From the NCBI GenBank assembly GCA_019746355.1, contig JAIESC010000200.1, forward strand, positions 1 to 8,393: a DNA stretch of 8,393 nt, given 5' to 3'. How positions within the stretch are numbered: position 1 is the stretch's first letter; every line of letters starts with the position of its first letter. The stretch comes from Xanthobacteraceae bacterium. GTDB taxonomy: Bacteria; Pseudomonadota; Alphaproteobacteria; Rhizobiales; Xanthobacteraceae. Both the position numbers and the translations under genes were made by a program. Positions 1 to 6,297 of this stretch are shown piece by piece. Below the pieces are notes generated by a model. It ran no database searches. It was not told the origin of the DNA and worked only from the letters and a program-made list of their open reading frames with translations.

Positions 1-230
1 CCGCTGGCGCTCGCGCCGATCGAGCCCGACGTCCCGGCGCCGGAAAGGGTAACGTCTTGGTCGCCCCAACCATAACCGGCGTTGCCGCCGATATAGAACC
101 CCGTCCAGCTCGTAATTGGTGCGACAACAGGCGCGTAAGCCGGAGCCCGCGCCGGCAGGTCTGCCGCAGCGGCCGGAAGCGCAACCGAGGCCAGCAGCCC
201 GGCAGCAATAAGAACTCGGTGAAAACGCAT
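1..230 (-). CDS. Outer-membrane beta-barrel protein, N-terminal part only
   Basis: Read on the minus strand, an ATG at 230-228 opens a frame that stays open to the left edge (76 codons seen, no stop), so the gene is cut by the window. The first 22-23 residues are a typical Sec signal peptide: MRFHR, then a hydrophobic stretch ending LPAAAA, then DLPARAP. After a Pro/Ala-rich linker comes SWTGFYIGGNAGYGWG (residues 41-56). This is the hallmark first strand of the small Omp25/RopB-like porin-family proteins of Rhizobiales, which sit in the outer membrane as roughly 8-stranded barrels. A purine-rich Shine-Dalgarno (GAGGG, 240-236) lies 5 bases before the ATG and fixes the start. The seen part ends in a Gly/Ser-rich stretch, probably a surface loop. 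The family call is fairly secure; the exact role (structural protein or small-solute porin) cannot be told from this fragment. Confidence 0.8.
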   Translation of the reverse strand, partial: MRFHRVLIAAGLLASVALPAAAADLPARAPAYAPVVAPITSWTGFYIGGNAGYGWGDQDVTLSGAGTSGSIGASAS

Positions 231-664
231 TTTTGCCCTCTCCCCTGGGTGGCTGGGCTGCCACCTCTGATAGGTGGAATTTATTGGTTCTCGGGGGGCG
301 GAGTCCAGCCCTGCTACCACTGGTTGGGAGGATTTTCAGCGGATTTCGTCCGCTCAGGCTCATGGGGGCACCAAGGGCTCGCCCTGCCGACTTTCTTCGC
401 GATTTCAAACGCATGGGGCGCTTACAGCTTGATGGGTGCGCCGATTTTGCCCGGCCACCGCTTCAACGGCCGCTGCGCTCCTTCGCATTCAATTAAGCTT
501 GCGTCGACCAGGCGATGGCTGCGCCTTGATGCGTCCACGCCCTGGACCGGATGACGCCATAACAGAACGTAGCAATCCGCCGTCTTGGTGTATCGGAGTT
601 GGCGGATTGCGCTGCGATTATCCGCTCTACGAGCTACGCGTGTCGATGGAACGCGACGGAGCGG
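231..664. other. 434-base gene-free intergenic region
   Basis: No reading frame here has a convincing protein or start. The region holds the leader of the outer-membrane protein gene (Shine-Dalgarno at 240-236). It also holds two small hairpins: CCACCT/AGGTGG (261-266 with 272-277, 5-base loop) and AGCGGA/TCCGCT (338-343 with 349-354, 5-base loop). A REP-like palindrome at 568-631 is listed separately. Parts of 270-350 look less GC-rich than the surrounding genes, which fits promoter or leader DNA for the minus-strand gene. I could not identify a -35/-10 pair with confidence. Confidence 0.6.
568..631. repeat. REP-like palindromic element downstream of fcl
   Basis: GCAATCCGCC (572-581) and GGCGGATTGC (601-610) form a perfect 10-base inverted repeat around a 19-base loop. 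An alternative inner stem pairs GCGGAT (602-607) with ATCCGC (620-625). The element is bounded by CGTAG (568-572) and CTACG (627-631). It ends 33 bases past the fcl stop codon on the minus strand, so it would sit at the 3' end of the gmd-fcl transcript and could act as a terminator or RNA-stabilising stem. No U-run follows, so it is not a classic intrinsic terminator. Similar ATCCGCC/GGCGGAT palindromes are, from memory, common in Bradyrhizobium intergenic DNA. Confidence 0.55.
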
Positions 665-1606
665 CTACACGTGGTTGCGCTCGAAATCCTCGTACGCCTT
701 CGCGAGCCCCTCGCGCAGCGGCGTTTTCGCCCGCCAGCCGAGCCCTGCAAGCTTCGTCGTGTCGACGAGCTTGCGCGGCGTGCCGTCGGGGCGTGACGTG
801 TCGTAGACCAGCTCGCCCTTGAAACCGACCACGTCGGCGACGGTGCGGGCGAATTCGGCGATGGTCATGTCCTCGCCGATGCCGATGTTGACCATCTCCT
901 CGCCGGAGTAGCGCTGCATCAGGAACACGCAGGCGTCGGCGAGGTCGTCGGCGAACAGGAATTCGCGGCGCGGGGTGCCGGTGCCCCAGATCGTCACCGA
1001 GGGAGCGCCCGCAAGCTTCGCCTCGTGCATCCTGCGGATCAGCGCCGCCGGCACGTGGCTGTGATCGGGATGGTAGTTGTCGTTGAGCCCATAGAGATTG
1101 GTCGGCATCACCGAGATGAAGTCTGCGCCGTATTGCCGCCGGTAGGCCTCGCAGAGCTTGATGCCGGCGATCTTGGCGACCGCATACCATTCGTTGGTCG
1201 GCTCGAGGGAGCCTGTGAGCAGGGCGCTTTCCGGCATCGGCTGCGGGGCCAGCTTCGGATAGACGCAGGTCGAGCCGAGGAACAGCAGCTTCTTCACCCC
1301 GGCCTTCCAGGCCGCGTGGATCACCGCCACTTCGATCGCGAGATTGTCGTAGAGAAACTCCGCCGGCAGCGCGTCGTTGGCCTTGATGCCGCCGACCTTG
1401 GCGGCCGCGACGAACACCGCGTCGGGCCGCGCCCGCTCGATCCACGTCTCCACGTCGGCCTGCCGGCGCAGGTCCACCTCGTCGCGCGAGGCAATCAGGA
1501 TGTCGCAGTGCTCGGCCGAAAGCCTGCGCACAATCGCCGAGCCCGCCATGCCGCGGTGTCCCGCGACCCAGACACGTTTGCCCCTCAGATTGAACGGCTC
1601 CGCCAT
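665..1606 (-). CDS. fcl: GDP-L-fucose synthase (GDP-4-keto-6-deoxymannose epimerase/reductase)
   Basis: A 313-residue cytoplasmic enzyme that catalyses the 3,5-epimerisation and NADPH-dependent reduction of GDP-4-keto-6-deoxy-D-mannose to GDP-L-fucose. It is an extended short-chain dehydrogenase. The NADP-binding glycine motif GHRGMAGSA lies at residues 16-24. The catalytic triad is Ser112 (in GSTCVYP), Tyr141 and Lys145 (YAVAK). The epimerase residues are Cys114 and His184 (in HSHVPAAL). These match E. coli Fcl Ser107/Tyr136/Lys140/Cys109/His179 with a constant offset of 5. Length is normal for the family (about 310-320). The start is the ATG before AEPFNLRGKRVWVAG. The frame continues upstream to 1954, but that extension only overlaps gmd in another frame. 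A weak GGA lies 6 bases before the ATG. The gene follows gmd after a 25-base gap, so the two are almost certainly co-transcribed. In rhizobia the homologue in nodulation clusters is called nolK; no nod genes are seen here. Confidence 0.95.
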   Translation of the reverse strand: MAEPFNLRGKRVWVAGHRGMAGSAIVRRLSAEHCDILIASRDEVDLRRQADVETWIERARPDAVFVAAAKVGGIKANDALPAEFLYDNLAIEVAVIHAAWKAGVKKLLFLGSTCVYPKLAPQPMPESALLTGSLEPTNEWYAVAKIAGIKLCEAYRRQYGADFISVMPTNLYGLNDNYHPDHSHVPAALIRRMHEAKLAGAPSVTIWGTGTPRREFLFADDLADACVFLMQRYSGEEMVNIGIGEDMTIAEFARTVADVVGFKGELVYDTSRPDGTPRKLVDTTKLAGLGWRAKTPLREGLAKAYEDFERNHV

Positions 1607-1631
1607 CGTCGTTCCAAAAAGCGCGCGGACC

Positions 1632-2702
1632 TTACTCCGTCCAGGCGCGGCGCGTGTTGTCCTGCCGGGCGGTCGCGAGATCGGCCTCGACCATGTCGCG
1701 AACCAGCTCGTCGAAGCTGATCTTGTGGTGCCAGCCGAGCGTGGTGCGCGCCTTGGTCGCGTCGCCCAGAAGGATGTCCACCTCGGTCGGCCGGAAGTAG
1801 CGCGGATCGACCTGCACCAGCGCGCTGCCGGATTTCCTGTCGATGCCTTTTTCGCCGGCGCCCGAGCCCTGCCAGATGATGCTGCGGCCGACGCAGGCAA
1901 AGGCCCTCTCGACGAACTCGCGCACCGAATGGGTCTCGCCGGTCGCGAGCACATAGTCGTCGGGCTTCGGCTGCTGCACGATCCGCCACATGCCTTCGAC
2001 GAAATCCTTCGCGTGGCCCCAGTCGCGCTTGGCGTCGAGGTTGCCGATGTAGAGACAATCCTGCAGCCCGCATTCGATGGCGGCGACCGCGCGGGTGATC
2101 TTGCGCGTCACGAAGGTCTCGCCGCGGGTCGGCCCTTCGTGGTTGAACAGGATGCCGTTCGAGGCGTGGATGCCGTAGGCCTCGCGGTAGTTCACCGCGA
2201 TCCAGTAGGCGTAGAGCTTCGCCGCCGCATAGGGGCTGCGCGGATAGAACGGCGTGGTTTCCCTCTGCGGCACCTCGCGCGCCTTGCCGAACAGCTCGGA
2301 GGTCGAGGCCTGATAGAACCGCACGCGGTCCTCAAGTCTCAGGATGCGGATCGCTTCGAGGAGCCGCAGCGTGCCGATCGCGTCGGCATTGGCCGTGTAC
2401 TCGGCGGTCTCGAACGACACCATGACGTGGCTCTGTGCCGCGAGATTGTAGATCTCGGTCGGCCGCGTCTCCTGCACGATCCGGATCAGGTTCGTCGCAT
2501 CGGTCATGTCGCCGTAGTGCATGAAGAAGCGCACGCCCGGCAAATGCGGATCGCGGTAGAGGTGGTCGACGCGCTCGGTGTTGATCAGCGACGCGCGCCG
2601 CTTCACGCCATGGACGATATAGCCCTTCGACAACAGAAGCTCGGCGAGATAGCTGCCGTCCTGGCCCGTCACTCCGGTGATCAGCGCAACGCGGTCGACC
2701 AA
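1632..2702 (-). CDS. gmd: GDP-mannose 4,6-dehydratase
   Basis: First enzyme of GDP-L-fucose synthesis: it converts GDP-D-mannose to GDP-4-keto-6-deoxy-D-mannose using bound NADP. From the proposed TTG start the protein has 356 residues, in the usual range. The Rossmann motif [10 protein letters not shown] lies at residues 10-19. The active site is Thr134 and Glu136 (in QASTSELFG) with Tyr158 and Lys162 (YAAAK); these align with E. coli Gmd Thr132/Glu134/Tyr156/Lys160. [22 protein letters not shown] and the C-terminal YFRPTEVD region are also typical. An ATG at 2870 would add 56 residues of low-complexity, Arg/Pro-rich sequence unlike the family. The TTG at 2702-2700 instead puts the glycine motif where it belongs and has GGGGGA (2717-2712) 9 bases upstream. 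It is the promoter-proximal gene of the gmd-fcl pair and diverges from the binding-protein gene. The product probably feeds LPS or exopolysaccharide fucosylation. Confidence 0.94.
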   Translation of the reverse strand: MVDRVALITGVTGQDGSYLAELLLSKGYIVHGVKRRASLINTERVDHLYRDPHLPGVRFFMHYGDMTDATNLIRIVQETRPTEIYNLAAQSHVMVSFETAEYTANADAIGTLRLLEAIRILRLEDRVRFYQASTSELFGKAREVPQRETTPFYPRSPYAAAKLYAYWIAVNYREAYGIHASNGILFNHEGPTRGETFVTRKITRAVAAIECGLQDCLYIGNLDAKRDWGHAKDFVEGMWRIVQQPKPDDYVLATGETHSVREFVERAFACVGRSIIWQGSGAGEKGIDRKSGSALVQVDPRYFRPTEVDILLGDATKARTTLGWHHKISFDELVRDMVEADLATARQDNTRRAWTE

Positions 2703-2891
2703 GACTGCAGATCCCCCAAGCAAGGTAGCGAGCCGCAGCGGCAAAGCGCCGCGCGGCGGCAATGGCCGCTTAATGCCCGGAAACCTGAGCCGATGCAAAT
2801 CAGGGAAAACTGGTCTGCAGGCGCGGTTGTTGCGGGCATGGTGGCGATGCGCAACGTTAACGCGCGGCAACGAAGGAATAGGGATTTCGCC
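2703..2891. promoter_or_regulatory. Divergent intergenic region between gmd and the solute-binding protein gene
   Basis: Both flanking genes start here and point away from each other, so promoters for both must lie in or near these 189 bases. Visible elements are the gmd Shine-Dalgarno (GGGGGA, minus strand, 2717-2712), the binding-protein Shine-Dalgarno (AAGGA at 2873-2877 and TAGGGA at 2879-2884), and a perfect 12-base palindrome CGCCGCGCGGCG (2747-2758). The palindrome would lie in the gmd leader if transcription starts upstream of it. I found no -35/-10 pair good enough to call on either strand. Confidence 0.45.
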
Positions 2892-3860
2892 ATGGGTTGG
2901 TTTCGGACACTCTCGATCGCTTCACTGGCCGGCCTTGCGCTCGCGCTTTCCGGGGAGGGAGCATCGGCGCAGTCGGGCAAGACCATCAAGCTCGTGGTTC
3001 CGGTCCCGCCCGGTGCCTCCACCGACGCGATCGGCCGGCTGATGGCCGAGCAGATCGGCCGGGCGCAGGGCGTCACCATCGTGGTCGAGAACCGCCCCGG
3101 CGCGAGCGGCATGATCGGCACCGAGCAGGTGTCGCGCGCCACGCCCGACGGCACCACGCTGCTGATGACCGCGAACACCTATCTCATCGACGCGCAGACC
3201 CGGAAGGCGAACTATCATCCGGTCACCGCTTTCGACCCGATCTGCTACCTGGTGCAGTCGCCCGCGGTGTTCGTGGTCAACAGCGCGTCGCCGTACCGCA
3301 ACCTGAAGGACATGCTGGACGCCGCCAAGGCCAAGCCCGGCGAGCTGACCATGGCCGCGGTCGGTCCGGGCTCGACGTTCCAGATGGGCTTTACCACCAT
3401 GACCAAGGCCGCGGGCGTCAGCATGACCTACGTGCCCTATCAGGGCAGCGCGCCGGCGGTGACCGCGGTCATGGGCCAGCACGTGACCTCGGCCTTCTCG
3501 GGTTACGCGGTCGTCGCCGAAAACGTGAAGGCCGACAAGCTCCGCGCCCTGGGCGTCGCGACCGCAAGGCGCGTCGAGCCGCTGCCGAATGTCGCGACCT
3601 TCGACGAGCAGGGCTTCAAGGGTCTCGAGGTCGACAACTGGTTCGGCGTGGTGGCACCGGCCGGCACGCCGAAGGAGGTGCTGGCGCAGCTCGGCTCCTG
3701 GTTCAGGGCGGCGCTGGGCGAGCCTGAGGTGAAGGCCAAGCTGGCGCTGCAGGGGCTTTATCCGGTCGGCCAGTGCGGCGACGAGTTCGCAGCTTACGTG
3801 AAGAAGCGCTTCGGCGAATACGGCGAGATGATCAAGGAGTCGAACATCAAGACCGAGTAG
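2892..3860 (+). CDS. Tripartite tricarboxylate transporter-type (TctC/Bug) periplasmic substrate-binding protein
   Basis: A 322-residue secreted protein of the TctC/Bug family, which binds carboxylate-bearing solutes in the periplasm and normally hands them to a TctA/TctB membrane pair. Residues 1-26 are a signal peptide (hydrophobic core [10 protein letters not shown], cleavage after ASA). Family motifs follow: [17 protein letters not shown] (33-49, the PPG-x2-D loop that contacts the ligand), [13 protein letters not shown] (64-76), [11 protein letters not shown] (180-190) and [12 protein letters not shown] (249-260). The length is typical. The start is fixed by the signal peptide and by TAGGGA 7 bases before the ATG; the frame stays open far upstream, but that part only overlaps gmd/fcl on the other strand. 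No tctA/tctB genes adjoin it, so it is an orphan binding protein. The Rieske oxygenase begins 74 bases downstream, suggesting that its ligand is that enzyme's substrate. Cys118 and Cys295 are the only cysteines in the mature protein and could form a disulfide. Confidence 0.9.
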   Translation: MGWFRTLSIASLAGLALALSGEGASAQSGKTIKLVVPVPPGASTDAIGRLMAEQIGRAQGVTIVVENRPGASGMIGTEQVSRATPDGTTLLMTANTYLIDAQTRKANYHPVTAFDPICYLVQSPAVFVVNSASPYRNLKDMLDAAKAKPGELTMAAVGPGSTFQMGFTTMTKAAGVSMTYVPYQGSAPAVTAVMGQHVTSAFSGYAVVAENVKADKLRALGVATARRVEPLPNVATFDEQGFKGLEVDNWFGVVAPAGTPKEVLAQLGSWFRAALGEPEVKAKLALQGLYPVGQCGDEFAAYVKKRFGEYGEMIKESNIKTE

Positions 3861-3873
3861 GCAGTTCGATAGT

Positions 3874-3890
3874 TACAGGTGTTTGCTGTA
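3874..3890. promoter_or_regulatory. Possible operator: TACAG-N7-CTGTA dyad before the Rieske oxygenase gene
   Basis: TACAG (3874-3878) and CTGTA (3886-3890) form a perfect 5-base dyad separated by 7 bases, 44 bases before the oxygenase ATG. Its 17-base span and spacing suit a dimeric regulator such as a GntR, MarR or LysR type. If real, the oxygenase-dehydrogenase pair has its own regulated promoter in addition to read-through from the binding-protein gene. Five-base dyads occur by chance, and no regulator gene is in the window. Confidence 0.2.
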
Positions 3891-3934
3891 TGATCGCAGG
3901 CGAGAACTTGGGGCGAGAATAACAGGAGCAGCCT

Positions 3935-5215
3935 ATGCTCAGAGCGGAACAGAACAAATTCGCCACCGAGACCGGCCCCGGCACGCCGATGGGCAACCTG
4001 TTCCGCCGCTACTGGATCCCGGCGATGCACGCCTCCGAGCTGCCGGAGAACGAGTGCCCGCCGGTGCGGGTCAAGCTTCTGTCGGAGCAGCTCTTGGCCT
4101 GGCGCGACACGCAGGGGCGTCTTGCGCTCACCGACGAGTTCTGCGCGCATCGCGGCGTGTCGCTGTGGTTCGGAAGGAATGAGCACAACGGCCTGCGCTG
4201 CCCGTATCACGGCTGGAAGTACGACCACACCGGCCAGTGCATCGAGGTGCCGTCGGAGCCGACCGAAAGCGGCTTCTGCCGGAAGATCAAATTGAAGTCC
4301 TATCCGCTGATCGAGCGCGGCGGCATTCTCTGGGCCTACATGGGCCCGCCGGAACTTGAGCCGCCATTCCCCGAATTCGAATGGGCGATCCTGCCGGCCT
4401 CGCACGTCCACAATTCGAAGCGGTTGCAGGAGTGCAACTACCTGCAGGCGATGGAAGGCGGCATCGATTCAAGCCACGTGTCGTTTCTGCACTCCGGCGA
4501 CATGCACCGCGACCCGCTCCACCGCAACACCAAGGGTGCGCACTACCAGAGCGACCAGAAGCCGAAGTTCGAGATCGTCGAATCCTCCGGCGGGCTGTTC
4601 ATCGCGGCGCGACGGAACGCGGAAGCGGGGTATTACTACTGGCGCATCACCCAGTGGATCATGCCCTGGTACACGATGGTGCCGCCCTATGGTGACAACG
4701 CGCTCAACGCGCATGCCTGGGTGCCGGTCGACGACGAGACCTGCTACACGTGGACCTTCACCTACCATCCGACCCGGCCGCTCTCGGAGATGGAGCTCAA
4801 TGTGATGCGCAGCGGCGGCGGCATCCACGTGGTGACGGAGCCCGGCACGTTCCGGCCGGTGATCAACAAGGACAACGACTACCAGATCGATCGTGCGGCG
4901 CAGAAGCGCGGCGAGACCTATTGCGGCGTGCGGGGCATCGCCATGCAGGACGCGGCGGTGCAGGAGAGCATGGGACCGATCCAGGACCGCGGCAAGGAGA
5001 ACCTGGTCTCGACCGACAACGCCATCATCATGGCGCGGCATCGCTTGCTCAAAGCCGCGCGCGACCTGCAGAACGGTGCAGCGCCGCCCGGCGCCACGCC
5101 GCAGAACCAGCGCGTGCGCTCGGCGACCTTCGTGCTGCCGGTCGACGTGCCGTTCGCCGAAGCCAAGCGCGACGATCTGACGGTGCGCCAAGGCGTGCCG
5201 CATACGTCGATCTGA
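3935..5215 (+). CDS. Rieske non-heme iron oxygenase, large (alpha) subunit, phthalate-dioxygenase type
   Basis: A 426-residue cytoplasmic oxygenase with two domains. The N-terminal Rieske domain holds one [2Fe-2S] cluster bound by Cys70, His72, Cys89 and His92 (C-x-H-x16-C-x2-H, ending CPYHGWKYD). The C-terminal catalytic domain has the motif QAMEGGIDSSHVSFLH: Asp178 is the bridging acid that passes electrons from the Rieske centre of the next subunit, and His181 and His186 bind the mononuclear iron. Asp361 (in VSTDNAIIMARH) is the likely third iron ligand. The 'GGIDSSHVSFLH' wording and the roughly 425-residue length place it with the phthalate 4,5-dioxygenase/TsaM-like group of alpha-only oxygenases, not with the alpha-beta benzoate or biphenyl types. 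It would need an NAD(P)H reductase, often of the fused FMN/ferredoxin type, which is not in the window. AGGAG (3924-3928) lies 6 bases before the ATG. The downstream diol dehydrogenase favours ring cis-dihydroxylation; O-demethylation or another monooxygenation is also possible. The substrate is unknown. Confidence 0.9.
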   Translation: MLRAEQNKFATETGPGTPMGNLFRRYWIPAMHASELPENECPPVRVKLLSEQLLAWRDTQGRLALTDEFCAHRGVSLWFGRNEHNGLRCPYHGWKYDHTGQCIEVPSEPTESGFCRKIKLKSYPLIERGGILWAYMGPPELEPPFPEFEWAILPASHVHNSKRLQECNYLQAMEGGIDSSHVSFLHSGDMHRDPLHRNTKGAHYQSDQKPKFEIVESSGGLFIAARRNAEAGYYYWRITQWIMPWYTMVPPYGDNALNAHAWVPVDDETCYTWTFTYHPTRPLSEMELNVMRSGGGIHVVTEPGTFRPVINKDNDYQIDRAAQKRGETYCGVRGIAMQDAAVQESMGPIQDRGKENLVSTDNAIIMARHRLLKAARDLQNGAAPPGATPQNQRVRSATFVLPVDVPFAEAKRDDLTVRQGVPHTSI

Positions 5216-5232
5216 GGCGCCGACCTCTCCAC

Positions 5233-5319
5233 GTCATGGCCGGGCTTGTGCCGGGCATCTCGATGAGGAGGGCAGAGTGCGTCCTTAAGCGAGATGGCCG
5301 CGACAAGCCCGGCCATGAC
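5233..5319. repeat. Long palindromic (BIME/REP-like) hairpin between oxygenase and dehydrogenase genes
   Basis: GTCATGGCCGGGCTTGT (5233-5249) and its exact reverse complement (5303-5319) give a perfect 17-base stem. After a 6-base unpaired stretch on each side (5250-5255 and 5297-5302) the arms pair again: CATCTCG (5256-5262) with CGAGATG (5290-5296), leaving a 27-base loop. The total arms are 30 bases. The element almost fills the 124-base gap and ends 20 bases before the dehydrogenase ATG. I recognise the GGCCGGGCTTGT palindrome as a dispersed repeat of Bradyrhizobium-type genomes. In the transcript it could attenuate or stabilise segments of the mRNA and so set the oxygenase:dehydrogenase ratio. 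It lacks a U-run, so it is unlikely to be a full intrinsic terminator. Confidence 0.85.
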
Positions 5320-5339
5320 TGACGAGAGACAGGGTCAAT

Positions 5340-6167
5340 ATGGCAAGTGAATTGGATCCTCGCGCCGCCGGTGGCAAGCGGCTGAAGGGCAAGATCTGCA
5401 TCGTCACCGGTGCCGGGCAGGGCATCGGCCGCTCGACGGCGAAGCGTCTTGGCGCGGAGGGCGGCACCATCGTTGTCGCTGACCGCATCGACGAAGGCGC
5501 GACGCAGAGCATCGCAGAATTGAAGGAGTATGGCGTCGAAACGCTGAAGGTGCTCGCGGACCTCTCGACCATGGCCGGCGCGTGGGCGCTGATCGACCAG
5601 ACGGTCGCAGCCTTCGGCCGCATCGACGTGCTGGTCAACAACGTCGGCGGCACGATCTTCATCAAGCCCTATCACCTCTACACCGAGGACGAGGTGAGGA
5701 TGGAACTCGAGCGCTCGCTGCATCCGACCTTGTGGTGCTGCCTCGCCGTGCTGCCGGTGATGATGCAGCAGCAGTCGGGCTCGATCGTGAATGTCGGCTC
5801 GCAGTCGACGCGCGGGCTCTATCGGCTGCCTTACGCCACCAGCAAGGGCGGCATCCTGGCGCTGACCAAGGTGCTGGCGATGGAATACGGCCGCCACGGC
5901 ATCCGCATCAATGCGATGGCCCCGGGCGGCACGGAGATCACCGACCGCGTCGTGCCGCGGCAGTTCATCAAGCCTGGCATGAGCGTCGAGGAACCGGCCG
6001 ACGAGGCCGCGTACCGGCGCGAGATGGGCGAGGACATCCGCAACCAGCAGGCGCTGAAGCGCCGCGGTCTGCCGGAGGAGCAGGCCGCGGCGATTGCGTT
6101 TCTCGCCTCCGACGATGCGAGCTTCATCACCGGCCAGGTGATCAATTGCAGCGGCGGGCAGTCGTAG
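5340..6167 (+). CDS. Short-chain dehydrogenase, BenD/XylL-like cis-dihydrodiol (carboxylate) dehydrogenase
   Basis: A 275-residue classical SDR. The NAD-binding motif TGAGQGIG lies at 23-30. Asp48 at the end of strand 2 (VVADR) predicts NAD rather than NADP. NNVGG (100-104) replaces the usual NNAG. The catalytic residues are Ser154, Tyr165 and Lys169 (YATSK). NVGGTI, RSLHPTLWCCLAVLP (125-139), STRG followed by RLPY, and NAMAPGGTE (191-199) are close to what I recall of BenD/XylL. Those enzymes oxidise 1,2-dihydroxycyclohexadiene-1-carboxylates to catechols with loss of CO2. The gene follows the Rieske oxygenase in the same direction, which fits a dioxygenase/diol-dehydrogenase pair. AGGG (5331-5334) lies 5 bases before the ATG. 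The family and cofactor are well supported; the diol-dehydrogenase role is an inference from motif resemblance and context. It could instead act on another hydroxy-acid or alcohol. Confidence 0.85.
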   Translation: MASELDPRAAGGKRLKGKICIVTGAGQGIGRSTAKRLGAEGGTIVVADRIDEGATQSIAELKEYGVETLKVLADLSTMAGAWALIDQTVAAFGRIDVLVNNVGGTIFIKPYHLYTEDEVRMELERSLHPTLWCCLAVLPVMMQQQSGSIVNVGSQSTRGLYRLPYATSKGGILALTKVLAMEYGRHGIRINAMAPGGTEITDRVVPRQFIKPGMSVEEPADEAAYRREMGEDIRNQQALKRRGLPEEQAAAIAFLASDDASFITGQVINCSGGQS

Positions 6168-6174
6168 GTGGTCT

Positions 6175-6290
6175 CGTGTCCCGGGCGAGCGTAGCGAGAC
6201 CCGGGACCCCGGTCTTTGCAACGAACCGGGGTCCCGGATCAGCGGTGCACGGTAACGCTTCGCTTCACGCTGCCCCACGTCCGGGACACG
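6175..6290. repeat. Nested palindromic repeat between convergent genes, possible bidirectional terminator
   Basis: An outer 10-base stem pairs CGTGTCCCGG (6175-6184) with CCGGGACACG (6281-6290). Inside it CCGGGACCCCGGT (6201-6213) pairs perfectly with ACCGGGGTCCCGG (6225-6237) over an 11-base loop. The element fills nearly all of the 130 bases between the stop of the dehydrogenase gene (plus) and the stop of the copper ATPase gene (minus). It can therefore fold in transcripts from both sides and may end or protect both. It has no clear U-run. The GTGTCCCGG...CCGGGACAC frame resembles another dispersed repeat type of Bradyrhizobium-like genomes (recalled, not searched). Confidence 0.75.
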
Positions 6291-6297
6291 TGCGGCG

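Noticed and set aside
57..554. 165-codon plus-strand frame at the left edge
   Set aside because: It overlaps the signal peptide region of the outer-membrane protein and then non-coding DNA, with no ribosome binding site or known motif.
568..631. Intrinsic (Rho-independent) terminator for gmd-fcl
   Set aside because: The stem is good, but no run of T follows on the minus strand, so I list it only as a REP-like repeat that might aid termination.
627..1445. 272-codon minus-strand frame overlapping fcl
   Set aside because: Shadow frame of fcl, with Arg/Gly-rich low-complexity composition and no recognisable fold.
1607..1954. Upstream in-frame extension of fcl to an ATG at 1954
   Set aside because: The extra residues overlap gmd in a different frame and look like shadow sequence. 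The family start and glycine motif fit the ATG at 1606.
665..2702. Nodulation genes noeL/nolK
   Set aside because: The enzymes are the same families, but there are no nod genes or nod-box in the window, so a general surface-polysaccharide role is the simpler reading.
1377..2891. Plus-strand open frame continuous with the start of the binding-protein gene, suggesting an 827-residue protein
   Set aside because: It is the complement of gmd and fcl, which are unmistakable on the minus strand. The extension is Arg/Ala/Gly-rich with no family features, and the signal peptide at 2892 marks the real start.
5049..6278. 409-codon minus-strand frame opposite the dehydrogenase and the oxygenase 3' end
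   Set aside because: It runs antisense through two well-supported genes and two palindromes; the composition is typical of GC-rich antisense frames.
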